50,376 nt of DNA from NCBI GenBank assembly GCA_029261695.1, contig JAJDAV010000014.1, positions 1 to 50,376 of the forward strand. The letters are read 5' to 3'. The notes beneath the pieces were generated by a model. It made no database searches. It was not told where the DNA came from and was given only the letters and a program-made list of their open reading frames with translations. The stretch is from Nitrospinaceae bacterium (GTDB taxonomy: Bacteria; Nitrospinota; Nitrospinia; Nitrospinales; VA-1). The number at the start of each line of letters is the position of its first letter. The stretch's first letter is position 1. A program made the translations under genes and the position numbers. Shown here one piece after another: positions 40,783 to 49,897 of this stretch.

Positions 40783-41574
40783 ATGAAAATTATTGTTTGT
40801 ATCAAGCAGGTTCTGGACACTGCAGCTAAAATTGAAATTCAGGGTGAAAAAGTTGTTTCCCCTGGAAGTCCATTTATCATGAACCCATACGATGAGTTTG
40901 CAGTAGAAGAAGCAGTTCGTATTAAGGCCGCTTTACCTGAATCTGAAATTATTGTTTTTTCAATGGGGCCGGACAGCGTTAAAGAAACGCTTAAGAGAGC
41001 TTTGGCCATGGGAGCTGACCAGGCAGTTCATTTAACAGATCCTTTGTTTGAAGGTCTCGACAATTCCCTGGTTGCAAAAATTTTAGCAAAGGCTATCCAA
41101 AAACAATCTTTTGATTTAGTTCTTTGTGGGAGGCAAGCGGTTGATGATGATATGGCTCAGGTTGGTCCTGCACTGGCCGTGTTGTTGGAGATACCGTTCA
41201 TAACTATTGTTACCCAACTACAATTTTCTGATAATTTTCAAACCGCTGATATTACACGGCAAGTGGAAGGCGGTAGTGAGGTTCGAAAAAACATGTCTCT
41301 ACCTTTTCTTGTAACTTGCCAGAAAGGTTTGAATGAGCCTCGACTTCCATCTCTCAAAGGTATAATGGCAGCTAAGAAAAAGGAGATTCAAAACCTCTCA
41401 GCCTCTGACCTCGGTTTGGAAGAGGGATTGCTTAATCCGCGAAATAATAAGTTGCATGAGATAAAACTGTCCTTGCCTCCTGAAAGGAAAAAAGGAATAA
41501 TCCTTGAGGGTTCGGATGAAGATATTGCTAAACAGTTGGCCACAATAATCCGTGAAGAAGAAAAGATCATTTAA
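40783..41574 (+). CDS. etfB: Electron transfer flavoprotein beta subunit
   Basis: MKIIVCIKQVLDTAAKIEI, NPYDEFAVEEAVRIK, GMGAD-like ALAMGADQAVHL, CGRQAVDDDMAQVGPALA. Confidence 0.95.
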   Translation: MKIIVCIKQVLDTAAKIEIQGEKVVSPGSPFIMNPYDEFAVEEAVRIKAALPESEIIVFSMGPDSVKETLKRALAMGADQAVHLTDPLFEGLDNSLVAKILAKAIQKQSFDLVLCGRQAVDDDMAQVGPALAVLLEIPFITIVTQLQFSDNFQTADITRQVEGGSEVRKNMSLPFLVTCQKGLNEPRLPSLKGIMAAKKKEIQNLSASDLGLEEGLLNPRNNKLHEIKLSLPPERKKGIILEGSDEDIAKQLATIIREEEKII

Positions 41575-41594
41575 TTTAAAAAGGCCTTATCAAA

Positions 41595-41780
41595 ATGAAT
41601 GACACTTCAGCGTCTGACAGCACCCGTGAGCAAAACTTTTTGCAAAAAAATAAAGAAAAGTTAGGGCTGGGAGCTCTTGTTGTTTACGTCCTTCTCCTTG
41701 GTCTTGGTACAATAGGGGAGATATGGGAGGTCGAGTGGATTCTTGATCTACCTTTGTTCAGGCCCCCCGGCAAGTATTAA
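41595..41780 (+). CDS. Small single-TM hypothetical protein between etfB and etfA
   Basis: 61 aa; LGLGALVVYVLLLGLGTIGEIWEV hydrophobic helix. Confidence 0.55.
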   Translation: MNDTSASDSTREQNFLQKNKEKLGLGALVVYVLLLGLGTIGEIWEVEWILDLPLFRPPGKY

Positions 41781-41933
41781 TATAAAATAATATCCATATT
41801 GGGCTAAGCCTAAAATGTCTTTTTAAATCCTTCCGCTTAGATCTCCTTCATTTTCGTTTCTCCGTTGTAGTTTTTTTGTAGCTGGGTTATCCTTCCTGTT
41901 TTTCAATGTTATAAAATTATTCTGGAGTATGTA

Positions 41934-42917
41934 TTGGATAATAAATTTACGATCGTGGTTGTAGTTGAACACGATCAAAATGCAATCAAGCCAGTTACCT
42001 TTGAAGTTTTAAATGCAGCTCGTACTATAGCGGATTCAGTCATTGCATATTATTTTTCTGACAATGCTGAGGTTGATGTAGAGCCACTGATTCAGGGGGG
42101 TGCGGATGAGGTCAAGATATGTCATAACTCGGACTTTGCTTCCTATACCCACGAAACCTACGCAGCTGCATTAAAAGCCGAGATTGAAAAAACTCAGCCC
42201 GATCTTATCCTGTTATCCGCTTCAAACAATGGTAAAGAACTAGCCGCCGAGATGGCCACTCGACTCGATGTTGGGTTGGCAACGGATTGCGTGGACCTTC
42301 AACTCTCTGAGGGAGAAGTGATCGTAAAGCGGCCAGTGTTTTCTGGTAAAGCTTATTCTCTGTGCCGCTTGAGTGGGGCCAAACCTTACTTGGTTACTTT
42401 GCGCCCAAACATATTTAGAGGTGAAGGAACCGCTGAGACCCGAACGGGTAATGTAGTAAAAGAAGAAATTAATCTACCGGATTTTTCAAAGATTGTGGGT
42501 GAATTGACTCGCGAAGTCGGAGCTGAGCTTGATGTCACTGAGGCACGGATTATTGTATCTGGTGGATTGGGCATGCAAGCACCCGAAAACTTTAAATTCC
42601 TGGAAGACCTGGCGGAGGTTTTAGGTGCAGCTGTGGCGGCCTCTCGCCCCGTAGTAGACAATGGATGGCAGGAATACTCCCACCAGGTGGGACAAACGGG
42701 CAGGACCGTTTCTCCCGATTTATATATTGCCTGCGGGATTTCTGGTGCAGTACAACATTTGGCAGGTATGTCGTCCTCTCGGTGTATCGTTGCGATAAAC
42801 TCTGATCCTCATGCACCCATTTTTTCGGTTGCGGATTATGGTATTGTCGGTGATGCCCTGAAAATCGTCCCTTTGTTAACTAAAGAATTTAAAAATATTT
42901 TGGGTGATCAGGGCTGA
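41934..42917 (+). CDS. etfA: Electron transfer flavoprotein alpha subunit
   Basis: LILLSASNNGKELAAEMATRL, C-terminal FAD-binding VDNGWQEYSHQVGQTGRTVSPDLYIACGISGAVQHLAGM, INSDPHAPIFSVADYGIVGD; TTG start. Confidence 0.96.
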   Translation: MDNKFTIVVVVEHDQNAIKPVTFEVLNAARTIADSVIAYYFSDNAEVDVEPLIQGGADEVKICHNSDFASYTHETYAAALKAEIEKTQPDLILLSASNNGKELAAEMATRLDVGLATDCVDLQLSEGEVIVKRPVFSGKAYSLCRLSGAKPYLVTLRPNIFRGEGTAETRTGNVVKEEINLPDFSKIVGELTREVGAELDVTEARIIVSGGLGMQAPENFKFLEDLAEVLGAAVAASRPVVDNGWQEYSHQVGQTGRTVSPDLYIACGISGAVQHLAGMSSSRCIVAINSDPHAPIFSVADYGIVGDALKIVPLLTKEFKNILGDQG

Positions 42918-42932
42918 TTCCCATCCAGAATA

Positions 42933-43565
42933 ATGAATATCAAAGAAATTTTAAAAGACCCCCGTTTAGGCCTTTCCCCCGATGCTCCCTCTGAGCAAAT
43001 AGAGTTTCAAATACAATCCTATCTTGATCTGCTGGTAAAGTGGAATCACAAAATTAACCTCACCTCTGAAAAACTTCCTCAGGACATTTTAAGCCGTCAC
43101 ATTTTTGATTCATTGCAATACGCCCGGGTATTATCTGTTTCCGACCGGTTCATGGATATTGGTAGCGGGGCAGGGTTCCCCGGTGTTCCTATTAAAATAG
43201 TCTATCCTCAAACTACCGCCGTTTTAGTCGAGAGCCAAAGAAAACGATGCAGCTTTCTTGAATCAGTAACACAAAAACTCAACCTTGAAGACACCACTGT
43301 GATCAATGATAGAGCAGAGAATATATCTATTTCTTCAAAGATTGATACGGTGATATTTAGGGCGGTTTCCGATATCAAGAGCTGTTTGAGTTTGGCAGAA
43401 AGATTTTTGGGAATTGACGGGAGGGTTGTACTGAAGAAAGACCCTGAAGAAAAAATCGAAATAAGTCAAACCCTTGATGATTTTTTGCTCCAACAGGAAG
43501 TAGTGGTTACCGGCTTTAACGATAAAAAATCCAGCTTAATGGTTTTTAAAAAATACGCTCCCTAA
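42933..43565 (+). CDS. rsmG: 16S rRNA (guanine-527-N7)-methyltransferase
   Basis: LVKWNHKINLTSEK, RHIFDSLQY, FMDIGSGAGFPGVPIKI. Confidence 0.95.
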   Translation: MNIKEILKDPRLGLSPDAPSEQIEFQIQSYLDLLVKWNHKINLTSEKLPQDILSRHIFDSLQYARVLSVSDRFMDIGSGAGFPGVPIKIVYPQTTAVLVESQRKRCSFLESVTQKLNLEDTTVINDRAENISISSKIDTVIFRAVSDIKSCLSLAERFLGIDGRVVLKKDPEEKIEISQTLDDFLLQQEVVVTGFNDKKSSLMVFKKYAP

Positions 43566-43569
43566 GCAA

Positions 43570-43585
43570 TGTTTCACGTGAAACA
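43570..43585. promoter_or_regulatory. parS site 1
   Basis: Perfect TGTTTCACGTGAAACA. Confidence 0.98.
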
Positions 43586-43614
43586 TGGGTGTGGATTTAG
43601 GGGGGGGGTGAAAT

Positions 43615-43630
43615 TGTTTCACGTGAAACA
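43615..43630. promoter_or_regulatory. parS site 2
   Basis: Perfect TGTTTCACGTGAAACA, 45 bp from site 1. Confidence 0.98.
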
Positions 43631-43738
43631 ATTGACCCCATTGCCAGGGGTAAAAGAGGTCAGAATCTATGAAATATATTTGGTAGAAAGATGGATTTAT
43701 GCTAATTTCTAGAAAGCATACCTCGAATATTAGGCATA

Positions 43739-44536
43739 ATGAGCAAAATAATAAGCATTGCAAACCAAAAAGGTGGTGTGGGGAAAACGACCACAGCCAT
43801 CAACCTCGCAGCATCATTAGCCCTTTCGGGCAAAAAAGTTCTATTGATTGATGTGGACCCTCAGGGCAATGCCTCGAGCGGACTAGGTGTTGAAGAAGAT
43901 GCCAAGGGGGTATATGAGTTATTGATGGGTGAGGCGAGTGTGGAAGAGGTTACTTGTGCTACTGAAATCGAGACACTAAAAATAATTCCTTCAAGAGTCG
44001 ATTTGACCGGGGCTGAAATTGAGTTGGTAAACAGGGAGTCTCGAGAAAAAATATTGAAACAGGCTCTGACTAAAATAGATGAATATGAATTTGTGGTCAT
44101 TGACTGCCCGCCATCATTGGGGCTTTTAACATTGAATGCCTTGGCTGTTTCCAATTCAGTATTGATTCCAATGCAGTGCGAGTACTATGCTTTGCAGGGT
44201 CTCAGCCATTTGCTGAAAACATTAAAGCTTGTAAAAAAATCTATCAATCCTGATTTAAAAGTTGAAGGTATATTGTTGACCATGTTTGATGGGCGAACTC
44301 TGCTGGCAGCCCAGGTAAAGGACCAAGTGCAAAAATATTTCAGTGACTTTCTTTTAAAAAGCGTCATTCCCAGAAATGTACGTTTGAGCGAGGCACCTAG
44401 TCATGGCAAGCCAATCATGCTTTATGCGGGCCGCTCGCGAGGTGCAGACTCTTATGTAGAGCTTGCCAAAGAAATTATTTCAAGATCGAAATCAGATTCT
44501 CGTCCCAAAACTCCCTTAACAGGTTCGGCGGCATGA
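43739..44536 (+). CDS. parA: Chromosome partitioning ATPase ParA/Soj
   Basis: ISIANQKGGVGKTTTAINLAASLA; VDPQGNASSGLG; VIDCPPSLGLLTLNAL. Confidence 0.97.
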   Translation: MSKIISIANQKGGVGKTTTAINLAASLALSGKKVLLIDVDPQGNASSGLGVEEDAKGVYELLMGEASVEEVTCATEIETLKIIPSRVDLTGAEIELVNRESREKILKQALTKIDEYEFVVIDCPPSLGLLTLNALAVSNSVLIPMQCEYYALQGLSHLLKTLKLVKKSINPDLKVEGILLTMFDGRTLLAAQVKDQVQKYFSDFLLKSVIPRNVRLSEAPSHGKPIMLYAGRSRGADSYVELAKEIISRSKSDSRPKTPLTGSAA

Positions 44537-45399
44537 ATAGAAAAGCATTAGGCAAGGGAATAAATGCCCTAATCCCTGACTTTGAAATGGGTGTCCCTGA
44601 GGCAGAACCTTCATCGACCAACGATTTACTGGTTGATGAAATTTCCCCTAATCGCCTGCAACCCAGAAGTCATTTTGACGATAAAAAGTTGGAAGAACTG
44701 GTGACTTCCATTAAGGAGCATGGAGTGCTGCAGCCGGTGGTTGTGCAGAAGGCTGGTTCGGGTTTTGAGTTAATTGTGGGTGAAAGGCGTTGGCGAGCTT
44801 CTAAGAAATTGGGCCTAAAAAAAATCCCTGCTGTGGTTCGCGAAGTCAGTGATGCGCAATCTCTTGAAATAGCTATTATCGAAAATATCCATCGCCAGGA
44901 TTTGAACCCAATAGAAGAAGCCGAAGCTTATGCGAGGCTCTCCAACGAATTTGCTCTGACTCAGGAAATGGTCGCGGAAAAAGTAGGTAAAAGCAGAACA
45001 GCAGTGACCAATATTTTGCGGTTATTAAAACTATCCAGAAATATTAAAGAAGACTTGGTCTCTGAAAAAATTTCAATGGGCCATGCAAGGGCTTTGCTGG
45101 GTTTGGAAAACTCCAAACAAATGGAAGCTCTGAGAAAAGATATAATCAAACAAGATTTAACAGTTCGACAAACTGAAACCAGAGTCAATAAATTAAAAAG
45201 TGGTTCGGCCGATAAGAAGGGCTCTTCGGCCGCGGCAAAGGATATTTTTATTAAGGATCTCGAAAAGGATTTGGCAAGAAGGCTGGGAACAAAGGTAGAT
45301 ATTTCTCCCAAAAAAAATGGCGGAAAATTAGTTGTGACCTATTACTCCGATGACGACTTGGAGCGGATTCAGAACTTGATGGGAAGCAATAAAAAATAA
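44533..45399 (+). CDS. parB: Chromosome partitioning protein ParB/Spo0J
   Basis: RKALGKGINALIPD, LQPRSHFDDKKLEELVTSIKEHGVLQPVVV, GERRWRASKKLGLKKIPAVVRE, ENIHRQDLNPIEEAEAY. Confidence 0.97.
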   Translation: MNRKALGKGINALIPDFEMGVPEAEPSSTNDLLVDEISPNRLQPRSHFDDKKLEELVTSIKEHGVLQPVVVQKAGSGFELIVGERRWRASKKLGLKKIPAVVREVSDAQSLEIAIIENIHRQDLNPIEEAEAYARLSNEFALTQEMVAEKVGKSRTAVTNILRLLKLSRNIKEDLVSEKISMGHARALLGLENSKQMEALRKDIIKQDLTVRQTETRVNKLKSGSADKKGSSAAAKDIFIKDLEKDLARRLGTKVDISPKKNGGKLVVTYYSDDDLERIQNLMGSNKK

Positions 45400-45447
45400 T
45401 AATTTAAAGAGGTAGGGTTTCTCATGTGGAAGGAAAAGACAAACATG

Positions 45448-45852
45448 AAAAAAGATGACGCGCAGATAAAAGCCTATATGGGCGAAGATACGGTTTTCAA
45501 CGGATCACTCACGTTTGACGGAACCGTTCGTATCGATGGAAAATTTGAAGGGCAAGTCATAACAGAGGACACTTTAATCATAGGTGAAACGGGTCATTTA
45601 ATGGCTGAAATTTCTGCCGGTACGGTCATTTGTATGGGCCGGGTGGAAGGAACCGTTATGGCTTCTAAAAAAGTTGAAATTCATTCCACCAGCAAAGTTG
45701 TGGGAAATGTAAAATCTCCGGCCTTATATATTGAATTGGGTGGAGTGCTGGATGGAAGTTGTGATATGACAGGAAAAGAAACAAAAATTATTCCCCTGGT
45801 AAAAACCGATGAAAAAGAAAAGAAATCTGCCAGCCAAACCAAAAACGGTTGA
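45448..45852 (+). CDS. Bactofilin (first copy)
   Basis: MGEDTVFNGSLTFDGTVRIDGKFEGQVITEDTLIIGETGHLMAEISAGTVICMGRVEGTVMASKKVEIHSTSKVVGNV. Confidence 0.93.
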   Translation, partial: KKDDAQIKAYMGEDTVFNGSLTFDGTVRIDGKFEGQVITEDTLIIGETGHLMAEISAGTVICMGRVEGTVMASKKVEIHSTSKVVGNVKSPALYIELGGVLDGSCDMTGKETKIIPLVKTDEKEKKSASQTKNG

Positions 45853-45930
45853 TGTTTAAAGGCTCAAAGTTGTTGTTTTAAAAATACTTATTGAGTTTTT
45901 TGGGGTTGAGGATTAAAATACATTCTGGCT

Positions 45931-46641
45931 ATGGAAAGTGAGGAAAGGGGAACCCTGGATCCGGGGACTGTTTATATAGTAAGTACTCCAATTGGAAATC
46001 TAGGCGATTTCACTCAGCGGGCGGTAGAAATTTTGAGTGGCGTATCCTTGATTGCTGCCGAAGATACCCGTCGCACACGGATTTTATTAAATCGATATGA
46101 AATCCAAACACCTCTTTCCAGTTACAACAGCTATAACAAGTTTAAAAAAGAACCATTATTCATGGGTCGCCTTAAAAAAGGCGAAAGCATTGCCTTGGTT
46201 TCTGATGCAGGAACACCCGGAATTTCAGATCCGCATTACCATTTAGTGCAAGCGGCGTTGGATGGGGGGTTCGCTGTAAATGCCATTCCCGGTCCATCAG
46301 CATTGTTGGCTGCCCTGACGGTTTCGGGTCTTCCAATGGATAAATTTGTTTTTGAAGGGTTTCTTCCAAGAAAAAAAGGAAGATCAACAACGCTGGAAAA
46401 ATTATCAGCGGAAAAAAGAACCATTGTAATTTTTGAATCACCGAATCGAATCCAAAAAACCTTACGGGATCTTTTAAAGTTTTTTGGAGATAGAAAAATT
46501 TCGATCGCCAGAGAATTAACGAAAATGCATGAAGAGGTAATCCGCGGGAATCTGGAAGAACTCGCTCCTCAAGAGCGCAACTGGAGAGGTGAATTAACTC
46601 TGGTAATTGCGGGATCAAACGAAAAGAAAAGGAAAGACTGA
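45931..46641 (+). CDS. rsmI: 16S rRNA (cytidine-1402-2'-O)-methyltransferase
   Basis: GTVYIVSTPIGNLGDFTQRAVEIL, AAEDTRRTRILLNRY, SDAGTPGISDPHYHLVQAA. Confidence 0.95.
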   Translation: MESEERGTLDPGTVYIVSTPIGNLGDFTQRAVEILSGVSLIAAEDTRRTRILLNRYEIQTPLSSYNSYNKFKKEPLFMGRLKKGESIALVSDAGTPGISDPHYHLVQAALDGGFAVNAIPGPSALLAALTVSGLPMDKFVFEGFLPRKKGRSTTLEKLSAEKRTIVIFESPNRIQKTLRDLLKFFGDRKISIARELTKMHEEVIRGNLEELAPQERNWRGELTLVIAGSNEKKRKD

Positions 46642-47958
46642 ATGCCGGTAATTTCAATCATCGGTCCAAAAGGCGGAATCGGAAAAACAACGCTATCGAT
46701 AAACACTACTGCAGCGTTGACGCGAATGTTGGGCAAATCATTAGATAAGGACAGTGTGTGTTTGTTCGATCTCGATTTACGTCTTCCTACGATTTCAAGT
46801 ATTCTTGAAAGCCATCCTAGAAAAACCTTTTACGATTTGTTTGAAACCCTGGCTAACAAAACATATCAAGTCGATTTTTTGCAATCCATATATAGAATTC
46901 TGACATTGTTTCAGGCTTATCTGGACAAGGAGATTAAAAGCGACAATGCGCAGTTGCAAAAAAGCCTGGCCTTATACAAAAATCTGAATATTGAGTTGTT
47001 TCATTTTTCGGAATTTTCTTTTGGAAATCAGTTGCAGGAATTGTTTCTTGAGCGTGGGCAAATTTATACAGTAAATCAGATCAAGGTCCTGAAACCGCTT
47101 TTGAAAAAATTCAATATGGATCAGTTTAAAGAGGTCCTAAAAGAACATGAAAATAATTCCCGCCCTGTTGCAGATGAATTTATTAATTATATAGAGGAAT
47201 ATAAATTCTCTTTGCTGGGAGGTGAAGTTCCTATTCTTGGAAAAAGGAACCACCGAAAACGCATCAATGAACCCGCTTTCCTGCTACTGTTTTTGGAGTT
47301 TGTAAATGAACTCATCGACCGTTTCAAATATGTTGTTCTAGATACTCCTGCGGGTGGTGTAAACCATCTATCTTCCTTGATGAACTCCATCGATCAAGTC
47401 CTTTTCATTTTTGATATGAGCAATAGCATCGCGGTTAATGGAAGCATTGATGCCTTGCATTCGTTCATCGATTATTACGAAGATTTTTACAGGGATTTCA
47501 AACAGGGCCGATTGACAGGATTGGATAAAGCCTATGTCAACCGGATGATCGCAACCCGGGGGGAAGAGGCTGTAACGGAAATACTAAGTAACAAGAAATT
47601 TGGAATTATTTTTAATAGATGCCAATCGCCTAAGGAAATTTCGAACTGCCTGGATCAACTAAGAGAGTATTTGGAAACTTTGGATCGTTATGAAGATTAC
47701 AAAGACCGAATTCATATGGTAGGAATGGTCCCCCATCACAAAATTATTAACATTACAAATAATCGCGGCACTTTATTTTATAATAAGGATAGCTCCTTAT
47801 CTAAATGCATAAATCTTGTGGCGGAAAATATCCTTACGGACAATAAAAATTGTCCCACTTTGTCTAACCGCAATGAAGAAATTTTGGCTTTCCTTCAGAA
47901 AAAAGGGCAAGGAACCTGGGCTAGTAGATTCAGTAGAATAGCCAGTAGTGTGGGCTAA
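46642..47958 (+). CDS. MinD/ParA-superfamily ATPase with large central insertion
   Basis: Deviant Walker A GPKGGIGKTTLSINT; VCLFDLDLRLPTISSIL; YVVLDTPAGGVNHLSSLMNSIDQVLFIFDMS; about 150 aa between the latter two motifs. Confidence 0.85.
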   Translation: MPVISIIGPKGGIGKTTLSINTTAALTRMLGKSLDKDSVCLFDLDLRLPTISSILESHPRKTFYDLFETLANKTYQVDFLQSIYRILTLFQAYLDKEIKSDNAQLQKSLALYKNLNIELFHFSEFSFGNQLQELFLERGQIYTVNQIKVLKPLLKKFNMDQFKEVLKEHENNSRPVADEFINYIEEYKFSLLGGEVPILGKRNHRKRINEPAFLLLFLEFVNELIDRFKYVVLDTPAGGVNHLSSLMNSIDQVLFIFDMSNSIAVNGSIDALHSFIDYYEDFYRDFKQGRLTGLDKAYVNRMIATRGEEAVTEILSNKKFGIIFNRCQSPKEISNCLDQLREYLETLDRYEDYKDRIHMVGMVPHHKIINITNNRGTLFYNKDSSLSKCINLVAENILTDNKNCPTLSNRNEEILAFLQKKGQGTWASRFSRIASSVG

Positions 47959-47967
47959 TTTTTTGTA

Positions 47968-48519
47968 ATGACCGATATAAAACTTAAAGTTCTAACAGAA
48001 AAAGATTTCTATTTCCTGGCTAAAAAAACACCAGAGGGTGTTTATGATAAGGAAACCAGAGATAAGCTGCTTAGGATTATAAAAAGATTGAACCACGGGA
48101 TAGATTTTTGTACCGGTGATGAAAAGCAGCTTCACAAAAAATTTAAAAATTCAGTTTTTGGAATCTTGTACAGCAAAGATTCAGAAACAAACGAGAAAAT
48201 TAATCATCCAGGGAAAATACATTTAGCAGGAAAATTTTCTGGAGATATTGTAGCCGAATCCGTTCTTATTGAAAAAACCGCTACGGTTTTTGCAAATATT
48301 GCTGCCGAAGAAGTTTTATGTAAAGGCGTAGTTCGGGGAGACATCCGCGCCACTGAAAAAGTCAAAATTACCAAAGAAGCAGAGGTCACCGGTGATATCC
48401 ATTCCCCGAATCTAAATATTGAAAAAGGTGCGTTATTTGAAGGCCGTTGTTCAATGCCTAAGAACAGAAAACCTCAACCTCTTTTTTTGATGGGAAAGAT
48501 GCCCAAAAAAACCGGCTGA
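47968..48519 (+). CDS. Bactofilin (second copy) with unusual N-terminal domain
   Basis: C-terminal bactofilin repeat (GKIHLAGKFSGDIVAESVLIEKTATVFANIAAEEVLCKGVVRGDIRATEKVKITKEAEVTGDI) preceded by about 75 aa shared with the next gene. Confidence 0.88.
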   Translation: MTDIKLKVLTEKDFYFLAKKTPEGVYDKETRDKLLRIIKRLNHGIDFCTGDEKQLHKKFKNSVFGILYSKDSETNEKINHPGKIHLAGKFSGDIVAESVLIEKTATVFANIAAEEVLCKGVVRGDIRATEKVKITKEAEVTGDIHSPNLNIEKGALFEGRCSMPKNRKPQPLFLMGKMPKKTG

Positions 48520-48611
48520 AGTTTTTCGGTAATCTTTTATAAATTGCAAATTATCCTTAATTATAGCTCGGAATAAAAAGTCCGGGTACTTTGCTTTGAG
48601 GTTTAAAGGGT

Positions 48612-49760
48612 TTGGATATCAAGCTTACGGTTTTAACCGTCACAGAATATAATTTGATCGGTACAAAAGACCCAAGCGGAAGTTATGATCGCAAGACCCG
48701 GGAAAACCTGTATTGGATTATTGAAAAGCTGAGGACCAGCACCCTTCCACTTTCGAAACTTGAAACCCGCCTACTGGGAAAATTTAGAGATGCCACATTT
48801 GGCGCCTTGGAAGAAAAAGACAAAAAAGTAAAATTCGAAGTCGCACGTTATCGTTTGTCCAGCAATGTAAAGAGTACTTTAAAGTTGGTTGCTTCGGGGG
48901 TTGCCTTGGCGATTATAACCGGAGTTATAATTTACCAAATCTTTCTGGATAACCCCACTCGCCATAAAGTTGATGTGGCCTGGTATCAGGGTTTAAATAA
49001 AGTTGGCCTGGTGTCAAAGGAAGAAATTGAACAAATACGAAATGACCTTTCCATTACTTCTGTTGAGCTGGAGGAAACGCGAAAATTCAATGCTGAGCTA
49101 AGCCAGCAAATTGAAAAAATGATTTTGAATAACAAGGTAACGGAAAATTTAAAATATATTGTCAAACAGGTTTATAACAAGAAAGAAGCAAGTTACCAGA
49201 AGTCGGGAAAATTTATGACCCTGAAGTACAACGGAAAAAAAATTGCTTCGTATAATTATAAGGACCCGCAACTTTGGTATCTTTTGGGCGTTATTGAGAG
49301 CGGCGAACTTAGAGTTTATTATAACGATGAAGAAATTTTACAAATCGAATCTATTTTTGGCCGGGCGGGTGAAGAAACTCCCGTGGGTGAATATGAAATA
49401 AAAAATAAAGCATACAAACCCACCTGGTATAAAAAAGAAACACTGGATGGAAAAACAAGAGTCCGGGCAATTCCCTTTGGACATAAAGACCATGAAATCG
49501 GTCATTGGTGGATGGGAATGAAAAAACTGGGAGAACCCGTTCCGGGCAGCTATGGAATTCATGGTGTCAATGTCAGCAAGGTCAATGAATTCTTCAAGAA
49601 AAATTATGATTGGAGAAACGGAAGTGCCGGTTGCCCCAACATTCAGGATTGGTATCTAGACTTTCTCGCAAAAATGGTCCCACGCGGAACACGGGTAAAT
49701 ATAGTAGAGAAAGCCAAGGGGAATAAGAGAAAGGATTTCATCTCACCTTCTGCCGCTTAA
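48612..49760 (+). CDS. Membrane-anchored L,D-transpeptidase (YkuD) with same N-terminal domain
   Basis: TM VASGVALAIITGVIIYQIF; YkuD catalytic SYGIHGVNV...GSAGCPN; N-term DIKLTVLT...KDPSGSYDRKTRENL. TTG start. Confidence 0.88.
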   Translation: MDIKLTVLTVTEYNLIGTKDPSGSYDRKTRENLYWIIEKLRTSTLPLSKLETRLLGKFRDATFGALEEKDKKVKFEVARYRLSSNVKSTLKLVASGVALAIITGVIIYQIFLDNPTRHKVDVAWYQGLNKVGLVSKEEIEQIRNDLSITSVELEETRKFNAELSQQIEKMILNNKVTENLKYIVKQVYNKKEASYQKSGKFMTLKYNGKKIASYNYKDPQLWYLLGVIESGELRVYYNDEEILQIESIFGRAGEETPVGEYEIKNKAYKPTWYKKETLDGKTRVRAIPFGHKDHEIGHWWMGMKKLGEPVPGSYGIHGVNVSKVNEFFKKNYDWRNGSAGCPNIQDWYLDFLAKMVPRGTRVNIVEKAKGNKRKDFISPSAA

Positions 49761-49897
49761 CTTTTTAACGAGAAGGCTTAGGGAGGTGTATTGGTTTGTA
49801 TTTTTTATATAAGCTCCAGATTAAAATTGAACAATTTATAGAAAAGTAATAAGTCCCTAACTTTGCTGGAATGGGGCAACTCGGAAAAAACATATAA

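Noticed and set aside
46172-46657. 161-aa minus ORF opposite rsmI
   Set aside because: Antisense to a clearly conserved rsmI; no recognisable features.
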